34,016 bases of DNA from CAYUIS01 sp964444825 (GTDB lineage Bacteria > Chloroflexota > Anaerolineae > B4-G1). Position numbers and translations under genes: made by a program. This document shows positions 1-8,133 of this stretch, in pieces. A model generated the notes under the pieces. The model saw only the letters and a program-made list of their open reading frames with translations. It ran no database searches and was not told where the DNA came from. The stretch is from contig CAYUIS010000048.1 of assembly GCA_964444825.1 (NCBI GenBank), positions 1 to 34,016 of the forward strand, read 5' to 3'. How positions within the stretch are numbered: position 1 is the stretch's first letter; each line of letters begins with the position of its first letter.

Positions 1-190
1 GCAAGCTACGTTTGAGGTATGTTCGTGCAACGGAATGGCTATGCTACATACAGAGAGGGTACTGCGTCCTTTCGGTCTACCCGTAGTACTTGTTCAAAAA
101 CAACTCCGTGCTTCTACGGCTGTTTTGCGTCCGATTCCTGTGCCAAAGTGCGAAGTTATTAATGAACAAGTGCATAGGGTGTAGAAAACG
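1..190. other. Window-edge stretch with no recognised gene
   Basis: This stretch lies beyond the terminator that follows glutamate dehydrogenase 1. I see no reading frame with protein-like composition, no tRNA-like fold and no clear promoter. It may be the intergenic region of a gene lying outside the window. Confidence 0.4.
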
Positions 191-222
191 AGACGCCCAG
201 CGTCTGCACACGCTGGGCGTCT
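191..222 (-). terminator. Intrinsic terminator after glutamate dehydrogenase 1
   Basis: A perfect 13-bp inverted repeat (191-203 with 210-222, arm AGACGCCCAGCGT) encloses a 6-nt loop. Read on the minus strand it is followed by CGTTTTC, a short T-tract. It begins about 60 nt past the dehydrogenase stop codon, so it fits as the end of that two-gene transcript. Confidence 0.75.
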
Positions 223-284
223 GTCTAGAGGAACGGACAAGAGCGGCAAGCGCCAGTTGCTATTGCCACTCCGTTCAGCTTGCT

Positions 285-1607
285 CTATGGGAATACCCCT
301 CGAGCTCCGATGGCGCCAGCTACCCTGTCCACGGCCAGCATGTAGGCCCCGAGTCTCAGCGATACGTTCTGCTCTCGACTAAAGTCCCAGACTTCTTTGA
401 AACTACGGGTCAGGATGCGCTTGAGATTCTTGTTGACCTCGGCTTCATCCCAGAAGAAACACTGCAGATCCTGAACCCACTCGAAATAGCTGACAACTAC
501 TCCCCCTGCGTTAGCCAGGATATCTGGCACGACGGTGATGCCCCGGGTGCTAAGAAGCTCGTCGGCCTCGCGGGTGGTGGGGCCGTTGGCTCCTTCCACT
601 ATCATCTTTGCTTGGATGAATGGGGCGTTGTCGGCGCGAATCTGGTGCTCCAACGCAGCCGGAATCAACACATCCACCTTACATGTCAGCAGTTCGTCGT
701 TGTTAACTCTTGCGACGCCTCGTGCCTTGTATCCCTCCAGTAGATGCTGGGGATGAGCCGCCACATGTTGATTTATGCTGGAGATGTCGAGACCCTGTGG
801 ATTGTACAGACCGCCACTGACATCGCTTACTGCAACGATCTTGCAGCCCATTTGGTCCAGGATCGTGGCTGCGTAAGAGCCGACGTTGCCGTAGCCTTGC
901 ACCGCCACCGTTGTGTCCGATAGCCTCCTCCGCTTTCTCTCGAGGAGCTGTGCACAAATAATGGCGACACCTCGTCCGGTGGCCTCCTTGCGCCCTAGCG
1001 ATCCACCCAGAGGTATGGGTTTACCAGTGACCACGTTGATCACAGTTTTGCGCTCCAGCATACTGACCGTGTCGGCGATCCAGGCCATTGTCTGAGCGTT
1101 GGTGTTTACATCGGGTGCTGGAATATCCCGCATACCGCCGATGATGGGCATGATCATCGCAGTGTAGCGGCGGGTCATTCGGCAGAGTTCGTCCTCGGAC
1201 ATCTGTCGTGGATCGCATTCGACCCCACCTTTGGCACCGCCGTATGGGATGCCTACTACTGCACATTTCCACGTCATCAGGGCTGCCAGCGCTCTGACTT
1301 CGTTGAGATCCACGCCAGGATGATATCGTATGCCGCCCTTGCATGGTCCTCGTGCGCTAGAGTGCTGGACGCGGTAGCCCGTGAAGACCTTGATCAGGCC
1401 ATTGTCCATCTTGACTGGGACCGACACCGTCAATTCTCGCTCGGGCTGATGTAGGATGGCAAGAATGCCTGGGTCCAAGTCAAGCCGCCGAGCCACATCG
1501 TCCAGTTGATCCAGAACTGTGTCCCACAGACCTCCCTTGGGTGCTTCTGCTACCGTGAACGTGGGATGTATGTCAACTAATGTCTCTTTCGGCTTTTCCA
1601 AAGTCAT
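285..1607 (-). CDS. gdhA: Glutamate dehydrogenase (Glu/Leu/Phe/Val dehydrogenase family), copy 1
   Basis: The 440-aa protein should catalyse reversible NAD(P)-dependent oxidative deamination of glutamate to 2-oxoglutarate in the cytoplasm. Active-site residues are all visible: K90 in GPCKGGIRYHP, K114, K126 in GGAKGG and the catalytic Asp D166 in IPAPDV. They sit one position from the classic clostridial enzyme numbering (K89/K113/K125/D165, family knowledge). The Rossmann motif GYGNVG is at about 238-243. There is a short N-terminal extension before the dimerisation domain. The gene starts 5 nt after the upstream unknown gene, so the two are almost certainly cotranscribed, and it is followed by a strong terminator. 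Cofactor preference cannot be read safely. The copy belongs to the EATGRGV subfamily, like the truncated copy 3 and unlike copy 2. Confidence 0.93.
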   Translation of the reverse strand: MTLEKPKETLVDIHPTFTVAEAPKGGLWDTVLDQLDDVARRLDLDPGILAILHQPERELTVSVPVKMDNGLIKVFTGYRVQHSSARGPCKGGIRYHPGVDLNEVRALAALMTWKCAVVGIPYGGAKGGVECDPRQMSEDELCRMTRRYTAMIMPIIGGMRDIPAPDVNTNAQTMAWIADTVSMLERKTVINVVTGKPIPLGGSLGRKEATGRGVAIICAQLLERKRRRLSDTTVAVQGYGNVGSYAATILDQMGCKIVAVSDVSGGLYNPQGLDISSINQHVAAHPQHLLEGYKARGVARVNNDELLTCKVDVLIPAALEHQIRADNAPFIQAKMIVEGANGPTTREADELLSTRGITVVPDILANAGGVVVSYFEWVQDLQCFFWDEAEVNKNLKRILTRSFKEVWDFSREQNVSLRLGAYMLAVDRVAGAIGARGVFP

Positions 1608-1612
1608 CCTCC

Positions 1613-2176
1613 CTAGTGCTCCCAGATCCGAATGGGGCGGTTATGCAGCGATGAAAGCATTGCGCCGTAGCCGACATGTTTTTCCACATCCTCGTCATCC
1701 ACCGCTTGGACGTCCAGCAGATGGGCCAATCGATCTGTGGCCACTATCTCGACAAAACGCTGAACCAGGGCGCGATCCAATGCGCTCACCAGGGAGTCCA
1801 GGGCTTTGGTCTTGCGATCAGTCCATACGATCAGATGAATTAGCGACGTGGGAGCTCTCTCGCTGAAGCACATGTCCTCGGGTGTGGCGTCATACTCGAC
1901 GATATAGACCGACTTGATCGTCCTATCCAATGCGCCGAGAGACTCGGCCACTTGCTTGGCTATGCTGTACTGGCAGTACTTGTAGGCGTCCCTGTTGCCC
2001 TGTCGCAAAAGATCGACCACCGGCAGACGGCCGACGAGCCCCATTTTCTGGGCGCAAAAGTCTAGCATCTGGTCCATAATGATTTGAGCTGTGCTTTCTG
2101 AATCAGGTAATCGTAGCTGGGGCACTGCCCTTTTGACATCTGTCTGGGTCTTGACTTTTTTTGTGGGCTGGGTCAT
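1613..2176 (-). CDS. Unrecognised 187-aa protein, cotranscribed with glutamate dehydrogenase
   Basis: I do not recognise the family. The start at 2176 is chosen because GGAGG lies 8-12 nt upstream (TATGGAGGAACAAG then ATG); a longer frame to 2275 has no such signal and would run past the candidate -10 box. The protein is soluble, with no signal peptide or membrane segment. It has a charged, Lys-rich N-terminus (residues 1-15), then mixed helix/strand composition with a hydrophobic strand-like segment (SLIHLIVW) and a conserved-looking SVYIVEYDATPED stretch. No catalytic motif stands out. It ends 5 nt before the dehydrogenase start, so a role linked to that enzyme, such as a regulator or partner, is a reasonable but unproven inference. 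Confidence 0.7.
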   Translation of the reverse strand: MTQPTKKVKTQTDVKRAVPQLRLPDSESTAQIIMDQMLDFCAQKMGLVGRLPVVDLLRQGNRDAYKYCQYSIAKQVAESLGALDRTIKSVYIVEYDATPEDMCFSERAPTSLIHLIVWTDRKTKALDSLVSALDRALVQRFVEIVATDRLAHLLDVQAVDDEDVEKHVGYGAMLSSLHNRPIRIWEH

Positions 2177-2245
2177 TCTTGTTCCTCCATATCTTGATTT
2201 GAATATCTGTTTTTGGTTCGATCTTGTTCTGACTTGACCATCAAG

Positions 2246-2254
2246 ATGATAACA
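2246..2254 (-). promoter_or_regulatory. Candidate extended -10 promoter for the unknown gene and gdhA
   Basis: On the minus strand the sequence reads TGTTATCAT, an extended -10 (TGn followed by TATCAT). No good -35 is present at the right distance, which extended -10 promoters tolerate. It lies about 70 nt upstream of the start codon at 2176. Confidence 0.4.
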
Positions 2255-2319
2255 CAAAACCCATGAAAATCGCATAGAAAGTAGTCGCTGCTTTGTGAAA
2301 AACCCATGAAAACGAAAAC

Positions 2320-2349
2320 GACCTCCAAGGTTTTAAAACCTCGGAGGTC
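2320..2349 (-). terminator. Intrinsic terminator of the two-component operon
   Basis: A near-perfect 30-nt palindrome (arm GACCTCCAAGGTTTT at 2320-2334, partner at 2335-2349, one mismatch that a G-U pair can absorb). Read on the minus strand it is followed by GTTTTCGTTTTC. It starts about 53 nt past the response regulator stop, so it fits as the end of the kinase/regulator transcript. Confidence 0.8.
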
Positions 2350-2402
2350 TGCGATGAGCGAGAGACGTGGTGCACTGGTGGCTGTCGCACCCTGTGCGGT
2401 AA

Positions 2403-3125
2403 CTATTCCTTGTCGGTTGTCTCTTTCTCCTCAGATTCAGGGCAGGTTAGTATGTAGCCGACTCCCGGTGAGGTGAGAATGTATTGGGGGTTGGATGGAT
2501 CCGGCTCAAGTTTGCGTCGCAGGTACCGGATGTAGGCTCGCAGATAATCGACGTCATCTCGATACTCCGGTCCCCATACCTTTGCCAGCAGGTCCTCGTG
2601 CAGCATCACACGATTGGCGTTGAGAGCCAACTGCCGCAATAGCGCATACTCGGTGCGAGTGAGTGACGTATCCCTATCTCCCATCCTGACAAGACGTCGA
2701 GCAAAGTTGATCGTGAGATCGCCGCATGAGAAATCCGTCACAACTGTCTCCTCGGGACTGTAGGTGCGTCGCAGAACTGCCCTGACCCTCGCTATCAGTT
2801 CCTTAGTACTGAAAGGTTTGGTAAGATAATCGTCGGCGCCGGCATCAAAGCCGCACAGTATGTCGCTTTCCTGGGCCTTGGCGGTAAGCATAATCACCGC
2901 CACATCTGAGAACTCGCGGATGCGACGACATACTTCATATCCGTCCAAGTCACCCGGAAGCCGAATATCCAGCAACACTAGATCTGGTTGCTCCAAAGCA
3001 ACCATCTCGATAGCAGAGTCACCTCTCATAGCGGCGACCACCTGATAGCCCATCGCTCCTAGGACCTCGGTGACCAGGCGCACGACTCGGGGTTCGTCAT
3101 CCACGGCTAGAATCTTTTCGTTCAT
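2403..3125 (-). CDS. OmpR/PhoB-family response regulator
   Basis: This 240-aa regulator has an N-terminal receiver domain (about 1-120) with the acidic pair D9/D10, phospho-acceptor D53 in LVLLDIRLPG, and the conserved Lys at 103 in LTKPF. A winged-helix DNA-binding domain follows (about 135-225) with RTEYALLRQLALN and LRAYIRYLRRKLEPDP, typical of OmpR/PhoB members. Its start codon overlaps the kinase stop by 4 nt (ATGA), so the pair is translationally coupled. It should be phosphorylated by the neighbouring kinase and bind promoter DNA. Targets are unknown. The C-terminal tail is rich in Glu and Lys. Confidence 0.95.
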   Translation of the reverse strand: MNEKILAVDDEPRVVRLVTEVLGAMGYQVVAAMRGDSAIEMVALEQPDLVLLDIRLPGDLDGYEVCRRIREFSDVAVIMLTAKAQESDILCGFDAGADDYLTKPFSTKELIARVRAVLRRTYSPEETVVTDFSCGDLTINFARRLVRMGDRDTSLTRTEYALLRQLALNANRVMLHEDLLAKVWGPEYRDDVDYLRAYIRYLRRKLEPDPSNPQYILTSPGVGYILTCPESEEKETTDKE

Positions 3126-4462
3126 CCGCTTGTCTCTCCTCCCGCTTTGAGATCCGCACTTGGGCCTTCCAGAGGAAGTGTAAAGTACAACGTGCTCCCT
3201 TCGCCCAATTGGCTCTCGGCCCAGATGCGGCCACCATGGCTCTCCACGATCGTGCGGGCGATGGGCAGTCCCAATCCTGATCCAACGACATGTCGCCCCA
3301 GCCCAGAATCGACCCGAAAGAACTTTTCAAAGAGCCGGTTGAGGTGTTCAGGGGCGATACCGACTCCTTGATCGGCTACGCTGACGATGACCTCGTTCTC
3401 GTGCACTTCGCCCCGTACGACGATCAACCCTCCCTCTGGCGAGTACTTTATTGCATTGTCCAGCAAGTTTCGCAGCACCTGCTCAATGCGGCGCGGGTCG
3501 GCGTCTACGATCGGGAAACTGCTCGGACCTTTTTCAAAATCAACCACGAAGGTGTGAACCTGACTGCGGTGCGCCATATCATCGACCGCATCCTGAGCTA
3601 TGCGAGGCAGCATCACTGGTTGAGGCTCTAGCTTCAGGAGGCCCGCGTCGATGATAGAAGATTCCAGTAGATCGTGGATGAGGTCCTGTAGAACGCTGCA
3701 CTCTTCGTCTATGATTTGCAGGAACTCTTGCTGTGTCTCTGGACGGAAGCTAAGCTCGTCCATAAGCAGGGCTGTAGAGTAACCCTTGATCGAGGTCAAC
3801 GGCGTACGCATCTCGTGAGCTAATGTCGAGATCAGTTCTGCTTTGAGACGGTTGGCCTCCTCAAGTGAGCGAGTGATCTGCAACTCGTGCCTCAAGCGTG
3901 CATTCTCGATAGACAGGGCGATCAAGTCGGCCACGGCTTCCAGGAAGGGAATATCATCGCGATCAAAACTGCCGGGTTGATGCTGGTTCTCCAACATCAA
4001 GACCCCGACCTTGTTTGCCTCACCAATGAACAGCGGTATGCATATGGCACTCTGCACCTGCTTTGTGCTCATGGTTGCCGCTTGGACGATCTTTCGGTTT
4101 TCTCTTGTCAGATTCCTCCTGGCTGCGGTCACCGATTGTGGTGTGGGGTACAGTTGGGTCTCACCCGTCTGGAATGTTATACCGCACGTGGCTTCGCCAG
4201 GGGAAAGCCGGAGCTGTCTGAGTGTTTCCAGGTCGTAGCCGAAAGTCGCCCTTATTGCCAGTCGCTCGTCAGAAGTGTCGTAGAGTAGCATAACACCAGC
4301 GTCGCTCGCGGTCAGTCTCTCGATGATACAAGATAGGAAATCCGCAAGCATGGTTTCCAAATTCTGCTGCGTAGCTATGATCTTTGCAATCTCAAAGATG
4401 GTCGAGAGCCGTTGATCTTGATGTGTCGACAGGGATTCTGCGTGTGTGATGTTTGTGCTCAT
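3122..4462 (-). CDS. Cytoplasmic GAF-domain sensor histidine kinase
   Basis: The 446-aa protein has an N-terminal GAF-like sensor domain (about 20-190, ending in FLEAVADLIALSIENARL), a short coiled linker, a HisKA dimerisation domain with the phospho-acceptor His at about 216 in LAHEMRTPL, and a HATPase_c domain. The ATPase domain shows the N-box NLLDNAIKYS, G1 DQGVGI and G2 GSGLGL. There is no signal peptide or transmembrane segment, so it should sense an intracellular signal. It is the first gene of a two-gene operon with the response regulator (4-nt overlap). A GGAGGT sequence sits just upstream of the ATG. The ligand is not predictable from sequence. Confidence 0.95.
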   Translation of the reverse strand: MSTNITHAESLSTHQDQRLSTIFEIAKIIATQQNLETMLADFLSCIIERLTASDAGVMLLYDTSDERLAIRATFGYDLETLRQLRLSPGEATCGITFQTGETQLYPTPQSVTAARRNLTRENRKIVQAATMSTKQVQSAICIPLFIGEANKVGVLMLENQHQPGSFDRDDIPFLEAVADLIALSIENARLRHELQITRSLEEANRLKAELISTLAHEMRTPLTSIKGYSTALLMDELSFRPETQQEFLQIIDEECSVLQDLIHDLLESSIIDAGLLKLEPQPVMLPRIAQDAVDDMAHRSQVHTFVVDFEKGPSSFPIVDADPRRIEQVLRNLLDNAIKYSPEGGLIVVRGEVHENEVIVSVADQGVGIAPEHLNRLFEKFFRVDSGLGRHVVGSGLGLPIARTIVESHGGRIWAESQLGEGSTLYFTLPLEGPSADLKAGGETSG

Positions 4463-4579
4463 CTACCTCCACTCCGCTTTCTGTCTAATTGTGATATGCC
4501 ATCTGCACGTTGTTCATGGCTCAACTATTGTGATTCGCGCTGCTCCTCATCAATCGTCTTCACATTGGTCGACACAGAC

Positions 4580-4607
4580 ATGATACTCGATTCAGGTTGT
4601 AGGACAA
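4580..4607 (-). promoter_or_regulatory. Sigma70-like promoter of the kinase/regulator operon
   Basis: On the minus strand there is a -35 TTGTCC (4602-4607), a 16-nt spacer and a -10 TATCAT (4580-4585). The implied start site gives a leader of roughly 110 nt before the kinase ATG. The 213-nt gap that holds it contains no gene. Confidence 0.5.
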
Positions 4608-4675
4608 GCGACCTGATGAACCACGGTCATTGCTTCTGTCCCGCCCACACGGGAGAGAGGCGGCTGTTTCCCCTC

Positions 4676-5650
4676 TCAGGGGCTTTCGCCTACCCCAGTT
4701 AGAATACGTTCAAGGTACGCCCGGCTGACGGTGCGACTATGTTGCACCTTTCGACGCTTGCGGAGCATCTTGGGGATGCCGGCGAGACCCGCCAGTTGAC
4801 CCCGGAGGCGGCTCCGTGCTGCTTCTCCCCGCCAGGCGCGCAGCGCTTCCGTCGTGATGTGTAGCTGCGCCCGTATGATGGCCCACCAGTATGTTCGCCA
4901 CAGGTCGCCAGGATAGTCCTTCGCCAAGAGGTACAGGAAATTCCGCCCGTCGTAAAAGCTGGCGGTGGTTCCCCCGCCGGTGGCGCTCAGTTTATGGTAG
5001 ACGATGGCCCGGGGTGCGTATACGCATTGCCAACCGGCCAACTGAGCCCGCCAGGCCAGGTCCAGATCCTCGCAGGAAAAGAAGAAATCGTCGTCCAGCA
5101 GACCGACCTGCTCCAGCATCCTATTCCGGTAAGCGGCGCTGCCCCCGCAGGCGCTAAAGACGTGCTCCTCCCGATTGTACTGGCCGATGTCCTTTTGCCA
5201 TACCCCCCGATTGCCGGGGATGCCGTTCACGCGATAAAAGTCGCCTGCTGTATGAAAGGTGTCGCGCCGGTCGAACAGGAGCATTTTGGAGGCGACGATG
5301 CCGGCCTCCGAGTGGCATTGAAAGGTGGCCACGATCTCCTCCAACCAGCGTGGGTCCGCCTCGGTGTCGTTGTTCAGGAGAGCCGTAAACTCCCCCTGTG
5401 TCACCTGCATCCCGGCATTGCACGCGCCTGTGAAACCCCGGTTTTCACCCAGTGCTAGAACACGCACCTCGGGGTAGTCGCGGCCCAGCAGTTCCAGCGA
5501 GCCGTCGGTGGATCCATTGTCAGCCACAATCACCTCGACGTGAGGGTGCGTCTGACGGCGCAGGCTCTCAAGACAGGTGGGCAGGTGGTGCGCGGCATTC
5601 CAGTGCGGGATGACGACGGACACAAGAGGGGAGTGGTCTTTGAGCTCCAT
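4676..5650 (-). CDS. Family 2 glycosyltransferase (rhamnosyltransferase-like)
   Basis: The 324-aa enzyme has a GT-A fold beginning SVVIPHWNAAHHLPTCLESL, with the nucleotide-binding ADNGSTDGS at about 42-50, an acidic LNNDTEAD segment in the DxD position and the probable catalytic acidic pair in FSCEDLDLAWR. This pattern resembles WbbL-type rhamnosyltransferases (family knowledge). It should transfer a sugar from a nucleotide donor to a glycan or lipid at the inner face of the membrane. The basic C-terminal tail (RKRRKVQ) could aid membrane contact. It lies 3 nt after the RfbD-like gene and is the last gene of the long run that starts at ssb. Donor and acceptor are not predictable, although the RfbD neighbour makes dTDP-rhamnose plausible. 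Confidence 0.9.
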   Translation of the reverse strand: MELKDHSPLVSVVIPHWNAAHHLPTCLESLRRQTHPHVEVIVADNGSTDGSLELLGRDYPEVRVLALGENRGFTGACNAGMQVTQGEFTALLNNDTEADPRWLEEIVATFQCHSEAGIVASKMLLFDRRDTFHTAGDFYRVNGIPGNRGVWQKDIGQYNREEHVFSACGGSAAYRNRMLEQVGLLDDDFFFSCEDLDLAWRAQLAGWQCVYAPRAIVYHKLSATGGGTTASFYDGRNFLYLLAKDYPGDLWRTYWWAIIRAQLHITTEALRAWRGEAARSRLRGQLAGLAGIPKMLRKRRKVQHSRTVSRAYLERILTGVGESP

Positions 5651-5653
5651 CTT

Positions 5654-6496
5654 TCAGGATTCGGGTTGTAAAAAGTCGGCTACAGCCTCCTGCCAGGGCC
5701 GCAGCTCGATGCCCAGCGCAGCGGCCGCGGTGTTGGCTAGAGGGGCGAACCGGGGTGGCGTGGAGGGACGCTGGAAACTGTCCAGACTGATGGGATCGAC
5801 CCGTACGTGTTCGCGTCCCCCCAACCGCAGGACCTCGCGGACAAAGTCGTAGCGGGGCGTGTGTCCGGCGTTGACCAGGTGGTAGACCCCGTAGGCCTTG
5901 GTCTCTATGAGAGCCGCAATCGCTGCAGCCAGGTCGAGTGCATAGGTCGGGTTGCTGACTTCGTCGGTCACAACCTTCAGCACGCCTCGCTCGTCGGCCA
6001 ACTCGATGATCCGATGCGGGTTGGAAAAGTTGCGCCCGCCGGGGGCGTAGAGCCAGGCAGTACGGGCGATGTAGAAGCGGGTCAGCAGATTTCGCACGTA
6101 CCATTCTCCAGCCGCCTTCGACCTGGCATACGGGTTGCCGGGATGGAGTGGATCCCACTCCCGATATGGCTCCGTAGTCTTGCCGTCAAAGACCTCATTG
6201 GTACTGATGTATACCATCGAGGCATCGCCAGCGGCACACGCCAGGGCGACGTTCTGGGTGCCAATGCCGTTCACGAGGTATGCCTTCTCTGGATCGCGGG
6301 CGCAGCCGTCGACGTCGGTCCAGGCGGCGGCGTGGATCACGACCTCGGGAGCAAAGTCGGCGATAGCCGCACCGATGGCCTGCCGGTCGGTGATGTCCAG
6401 TTCGGGCAGGTCACAGCCGGCTAATTCATGTTTGCCCAGCGCTGTCTCGATTGCCCGCCCTAGTTGTCCTCTACATCCGGTGACAAAAACGCGCAT
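5654..6496 (-). CDS. rfbD: dTDP-4-dehydrorhamnose reductase family protein
   Basis: This 280-aa extended short-chain dehydrogenase carries the N-terminal nucleotide-binding motif GCRGQLGR (8-15), the STNEVFDG segment and the catalytic YARSK (Y-x-x-x-K). Its length fits RmlD/RfbD (about 280-300 aa). RfbD performs the last step of dTDP-L-rhamnose synthesis, reducing dTDP-4-dehydro-L-rhamnose with NAD(P)H. The rfbA, rfbB and rfbC genes are not in the window, so the exact substrate is inferred. It sits 3 nt before the glycosyltransferase and 3 nt after the PIG-L gene, clearly in one operon. The alternative is a related sugar-nucleotide reductase. Confidence 0.88.
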   Translation of the reverse strand: MRVFVTGCRGQLGRAIETALGKHELAGCDLPELDITDRQAIGAAIADFAPEVVIHAAAWTDVDGCARDPEKAYLVNGIGTQNVALACAAGDASMVYISTNEVFDGKTTEPYREWDPLHPGNPYARSKAAGEWYVRNLLTRFYIARTAWLYAPGGRNFSNPHRIIELADERGVLKVVTDEVSNPTYALDLAAAIAALIETKAYGVYHLVNAGHTPRYDFVREVLRLGGREHVRVDPISLDSFQRPSTPPRFAPLANTAAAALGIELRPWQEAVADFLQPES

Positions 6497-6499
6497 CCT

Positions 6500-7372
6500 T
6501 CAGCCTCCAGCAGAAGTAGAACCATATAGCCCGGCGAACAGGTCTCTTTCCATGGGTTCTCCTCGCCGGACCGGCGGCCTGGCTCGGTAGAAGGTCTCTG
6601 TGGATTGCCAGCGACGGACCAGCCAGCGTGGCAGACGCCCCCAGACCGAGGCTGGTCCCGACAGTTGGCTCGAATGGCAGGCTCCGGCCTGCAACTTGAC
6701 GTCGTAGTGAGCGCCGATGTCTATGCGGGCGGTGACCGGCAGCTCGTGCTCAAGTATGGTTCGCAGGTTGATGTCCTGGTTCTTGCCTATCGCCTCCGGA
6801 TTCGCGCCCATGATCGGCATCAAGCGCACGACCCAACGGAGGAGGGTCTGCGGAAAGACGGTGAAATACAGTTTCTGTGGTCGCTCGTCGACCGGCAGCC
6901 GCTCGAAGGCGGCGACGGTGGCGCGGTGCATCGCGATGTGATCGGGATGCCCGTACCCACCATAGGGATCAGATGTGATCACTACCTGAGGTCTCAGGAG
7001 GCGCATCAGATCGGCCACCTGCCCGGCCACCATATCTGGATCTGCCTGTACCAACGCACAAGGGTTCTGGTTGGCTGTCGATCCTGCCATTCCTGAGTCG
7101 CGATAGTCCAGGAAGTGTACCTCCCTCAGGCCCAGGACGCTCGCCGCGCAGCGTAACTCCTGTTCACGCCGGCAGGCCAGGTCCTCGCACTCCCCCAGAT
7201 CGGGTGTGTCGCTTTCACCCGCCTCCCCCCTGGTGGCGCAGATAAGGTGCACGGCCACGTTTTCAGCGGCATACCGGGCTAACGTGCCGCCGGGGCCGAA
7301 GGATTCATCGTCAGGGTGGGCAAAGATGGCGAGTAGCGTTCTGCACATAGGGTCAGACGAGTCGTTGCTCAC
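6500..7372 (-). CDS. PIG-L family zinc-dependent deacetylase
   Basis: The 290-aa protein shows the PIG-L/LmbE signatures: AHPDDESFGPGGT (18-30, zinc-binding His and Asp) and GHPDHIAMH in the middle (third zinc ligand). Members remove acetyl groups from N-acetylglucosamine-type substrates such as GlcNAc-Ins, glycans and antibiotics. The frame begins with GTG at 7372, overlapping the nuclease gene by 20 nt. An ATG at 7348, just after that gene's stop, is an equally possible start, and neither has a convincing Shine-Dalgarno. Together with the RfbD and glycosyltransferase genes it points to surface glycan or glycolipid synthesis. Family assignment is firm, substrate unknown. Confidence 0.9.
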   Translation of the reverse strand: MSNDSSDPMCRTLLAIFAHPDDESFGPGGTLARYAAENVAVHLICATRGEAGESDTPDLGECEDLACRREQELRCAASVLGLREVHFLDYRDSGMAGSTANQNPCALVQADPDMVAGQVADLMRLLRPQVVITSDPYGGYGHPDHIAMHRATVAAFERLPVDERPQKLYFTVFPQTLLRWVVRLMPIMGANPEAIGKNQDINLRTILEHELPVTARIDIGAHYDVKLQAGACHSSQLSGPASVWGRLPRWLVRRWQSTETFYRARPPVRRGEPMERDLFAGLYGSTSAGG

Positions 7373-7865
7373 AGTGCTGGCGGTATCCGCACGCCTCGCA
7401 TCGGGTAGCTTCGTCGTGGTTGCGGTCGGCCCCTCCCTCGGCCAGGTCGGCCCGCATATCGTCTACCGTCGCCAGTAGTTCATCCTCCAGTTCGCGTGTA
7501 TACTCCATCTCGAAGGCGCGGTCGGCGTACTTGATGATGCCGTAGGGGGGACGTCGCTGGTAACATTCCTCGACCAACAGGCAATAGGCCCCCAGTTGGA
7601 GAACGTGGGAGGGATAGGGTTGAGCCGGAGCGGGACCCGACTTGACCTCGACCGGAATGACATCGTTCCCGTCGACCACCAGGTAGTCGGGCTTCCCGGT
7701 CAGGAGGAACTCGTTGGAGAAAAGTGGGCGTTCCATCCGGTTCCACCTGTCGGTGTCGGTGTATATGACCCGCCCTTGCGGCAGTCCGCTGCGGGCCCGG
7801 CCCCGTTGGGCCAGCCAGAGCAACAGCAGCCCGAGAGCCAGCAGGACAAAGAACCACGGTGACAT
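7353..7865 (-). CDS. Membrane-anchored Cas4/RecB-like nuclease, catalytic (C-terminal) piece
   Basis: The 170-aa protein opens with one membrane helix (about 3-20, FFVLLALGLLLLWLA) followed by a basic stretch, placing the rest in the cytoplasm. The soluble part holds PD-(D/E)xK nuclease motifs: D60 in GKPDYLV, E73-V-K75 in PVEVKSG and Q90 in QLGAY. Three cysteines (156, 159, 165; C-x2-C-x5-C) end the protein as in Cas4/AddB-type Fe-S clusters. The first cluster Cys and the motif I His that such nucleases need are absent here. They are encoded in the next gene upstream (7885-8133), 19 nt away in another frame. The gene is in the ssb-to-glycosyltransferase run. Family assignment follows from motifs; the membrane-split arrangement is unusual. 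No CRISPR array or cas1/cas2 is present, so a CRISPR role is not supported. Confidence 0.85.
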   Translation of the reverse strand: MSPWFFVLLALGLLLLWLAQRGRARSGLPQGRVIYTDTDRWNRMERPLFSNEFLLTGKPDYLVVDGNDVIPVEVKSGPAPAQPYPSHVLQLGAYCLLVEECYQRRPPYGIIKYADRAFEMEYTRELEDELLATVDDMRADLAEGGADRNHDEATRCEACGYRQHCEQRLV

Positions 7866-7884
7866 TGTCGATCCGCCAGCCAGC

Positions 7885-8133
7885 CTAGGAACCAGTCAGC
7901 CACAGGACCGCGACCGCCGCTGCCAGCAAAAGCAGTACGTAAGCCAATCGGCTCAGCCAGATCGAGGTCCTTACTCCCAGCCCGTGGCGGTGGTGAGCGA
8001 CCTCACCAGCCGCCATCTCGCGGTGGCGCAAAGATGGCAGGCCCCTGACACTTCCCAGCCACCAGGCGTGGGCGCAATAGACGTACCGTCCGATCTCGCT
8101 GGCGCGGATCACCCTGTCGTGACGTTCACTCAC
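7885..8133 (-). CDS. Membrane-anchored Cas4-like N-terminal piece (Fe-S Cys and motif I His)
   Basis: This 82-aa protein begins with a Cas4-type N-terminus: SEIGRYVYCAHAWWL (C20 in the place of the first Fe-S ligand), then G43-E-V-A-H47 matching the G-x-x-x-H motif I of RecB-family nucleases. It ends with one membrane helix (about 58-79) and two residues. It lacks any catalytic D/ExK core, which lies in the following gene. It overlaps the TRAX-like gene end by 8 nt and stops 19 nt before the catalytic piece. The two may form one nuclease by pairing of their membrane helices. Alternatively one base change has split a single gene: a +1 shift between 7886 and 7895 would fuse them into about 260 aa with a helical hairpin. 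Confidence 0.75.
   Translation of the reverse strand: MSERHDRVIRASEIGRYVYCAHAWWLGSVRGLPSLRHREMAAGEVAHHRHGLGVRTSIWLSRLAYVLLLLAAAVAVLWLTGS

Noticed and set aside
4640..4680. GAGAGG/CCTCTC hairpin near the end of the glycosyltransferase gene as a terminator
   Set aside because: The stem is only six base pairs and overlaps the coding end, with no T-tract on the minus strand.
7353..8133. CRISPR-Cas locus suggested by the Cas4-like genes
   Set aside because: No direct repeats of CRISPR spacing and no cas1, cas2 or effector genes are present in the window. Neighbours are ssb, DUF3467, TRAX-like and glycan genes.
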